Source of the DNA: JAVBSX01 sp051660685
Lineage (GTDB): Bacteria; Planctomycetota; Planctomycetia; Pirellulales; Thermoguttaceae
Direction: 5' to 3'
Length of the DNA: 38,909 nt
NCBI GenBank assembly: GCA_051660685.1
Contig: JBOFQB010000039.1
Coordinates: 1 to 38,909, forward strand
Part shown: positions 38,762 to 38,909 of the stretch, one piece after another
Layout: each line of letters begins with the position of its first letter
How positions within the stretch are numbered: the first letter of the stretch is position 1
Position numbers and translations under genes: made by a program
The notes under the pieces: model-generated
What the model was told of the DNA's origin: nothing
Database searches by the model: none
The model's input: only the letters and a program-made list of their open reading frames with translations

Positions 38762-38909
38762 GAGTCCACTAACAAGTTCCGCGAAAAGAAGCAATTTTCA
38801 TTTTTGAACCACGAAAATCACGAAAGTCACGAAAATCTCACAAAATACGGTTTTTCGTGTCTTTTGTGTGTTTCGTGGTAAAAACAAATCCGTCCAACCC
38901 GGCTCGGTT
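38762..38909. mobile_element. MITE-like CACGAAA element, copy 3 (cut by window edge)
   Basis: It starts GAGTCCACTAACAAGTTCCG and contains the same opposed CACGAAA hairpin and the CCAACCCGGCTCGGTT segment as copy 1. The right terminal repeat lies beyond the window. Confidence 0.78.

Overview
The window looks like a chromosome segment of a moderate-GC planctomycete (Planctomycetota, probably Pirellulales). The call rests on gene content. There is an SHD1-domain exported protein, a DUF6807 (PmoA-like) Tat-exported protein, and PQQ-like propellers with a W-P-L-F-R-G-N start. There is also a BlaI/M56 pair with a long extracytoplasmic tail, a fused NDP-forming acyl-CoA synthetase, and many genes without a Shine-Dalgarno sequence. 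No rRNA, tRNA or CRISPR array was seen. The species cannot be named from sequence reading alone.

Layout. Positions 1-1440: the tail of an IS transposase cut by the window edge, a YbgC-like thioesterase, a YoeB-type toxin-antitoxin pair, and a 74-bp tandem repeat block. Positions 1681-3855: a large autotransporter-like surface protein whose signal peptide is encoded across a run of 11 G. Positions 3959-13188: a minus-strand series of HD phosphohydrolase, DUF6807 protein, PdxA, GAF protein, cytidylate kinase, Tat-exported ferredoxin and SHD1/propeller protein. Positions 13670-22296: MurJ, the BlaI/M56 regulatory pair, a vWA protein coupled to RuvX, a short PQQ-like protein and a proline peptidase. 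Positions 22839-26727: a hybrid histidine kinase and its response regulator. Positions 27032-34080: Ndk, ArgC, acyl-CoA synthetase, a LolD-type ATPase, a TetR regulator and a PQQ-like propeller. Positions 34409-38598: a FliA/WhiG-type sigma factor, GlgC and an overlapping MATE transporter.

The most unusual content lies between the genes. At least five interspersed repeat families occupy the intergenic space. (1) A two-armed palindromic element of about 72 bp has GTTTAGCC/GGCTAAAC ends. Each arm is an 8-bp hairpin, and the stems differ between arms and copies by paired (compensatory) changes. (2) Heptameric arrays occur of types GGGGATA/GGGAATA, GTAGAAG and GAGAATG. They often face each other as inverted repeats around conserved cores, and in two places sit between the arms of family 1. 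(3) A MITE-like element is rich in CACGAAA. (4) Short palindromes with a GTC/GAC loop lie inside a larger inverted repeat. (5) A GCGGGCA/TGCCCGC palindrome occurs once. Repeats reach into genes: the stop codons of cmk, the lolD-like gene, the HD hydrolase gene and the TetR gene lie inside repeat sequence.

Functionally the genes cover cell-envelope work (autotransporter, MurJ, M56/BlaI, LolD-type ATPase, propellers), nucleotide and cofactor metabolism (Cmk, Ndk, PdxA, RuvX), arginine synthesis, acyl-CoA energy metabolism, glycogen synthesis and signalling. I see no single large operon. The clearest coupled pairs are the toxin-antitoxin, ruvX-vWA, blaI-M56 and glgC-MATE.
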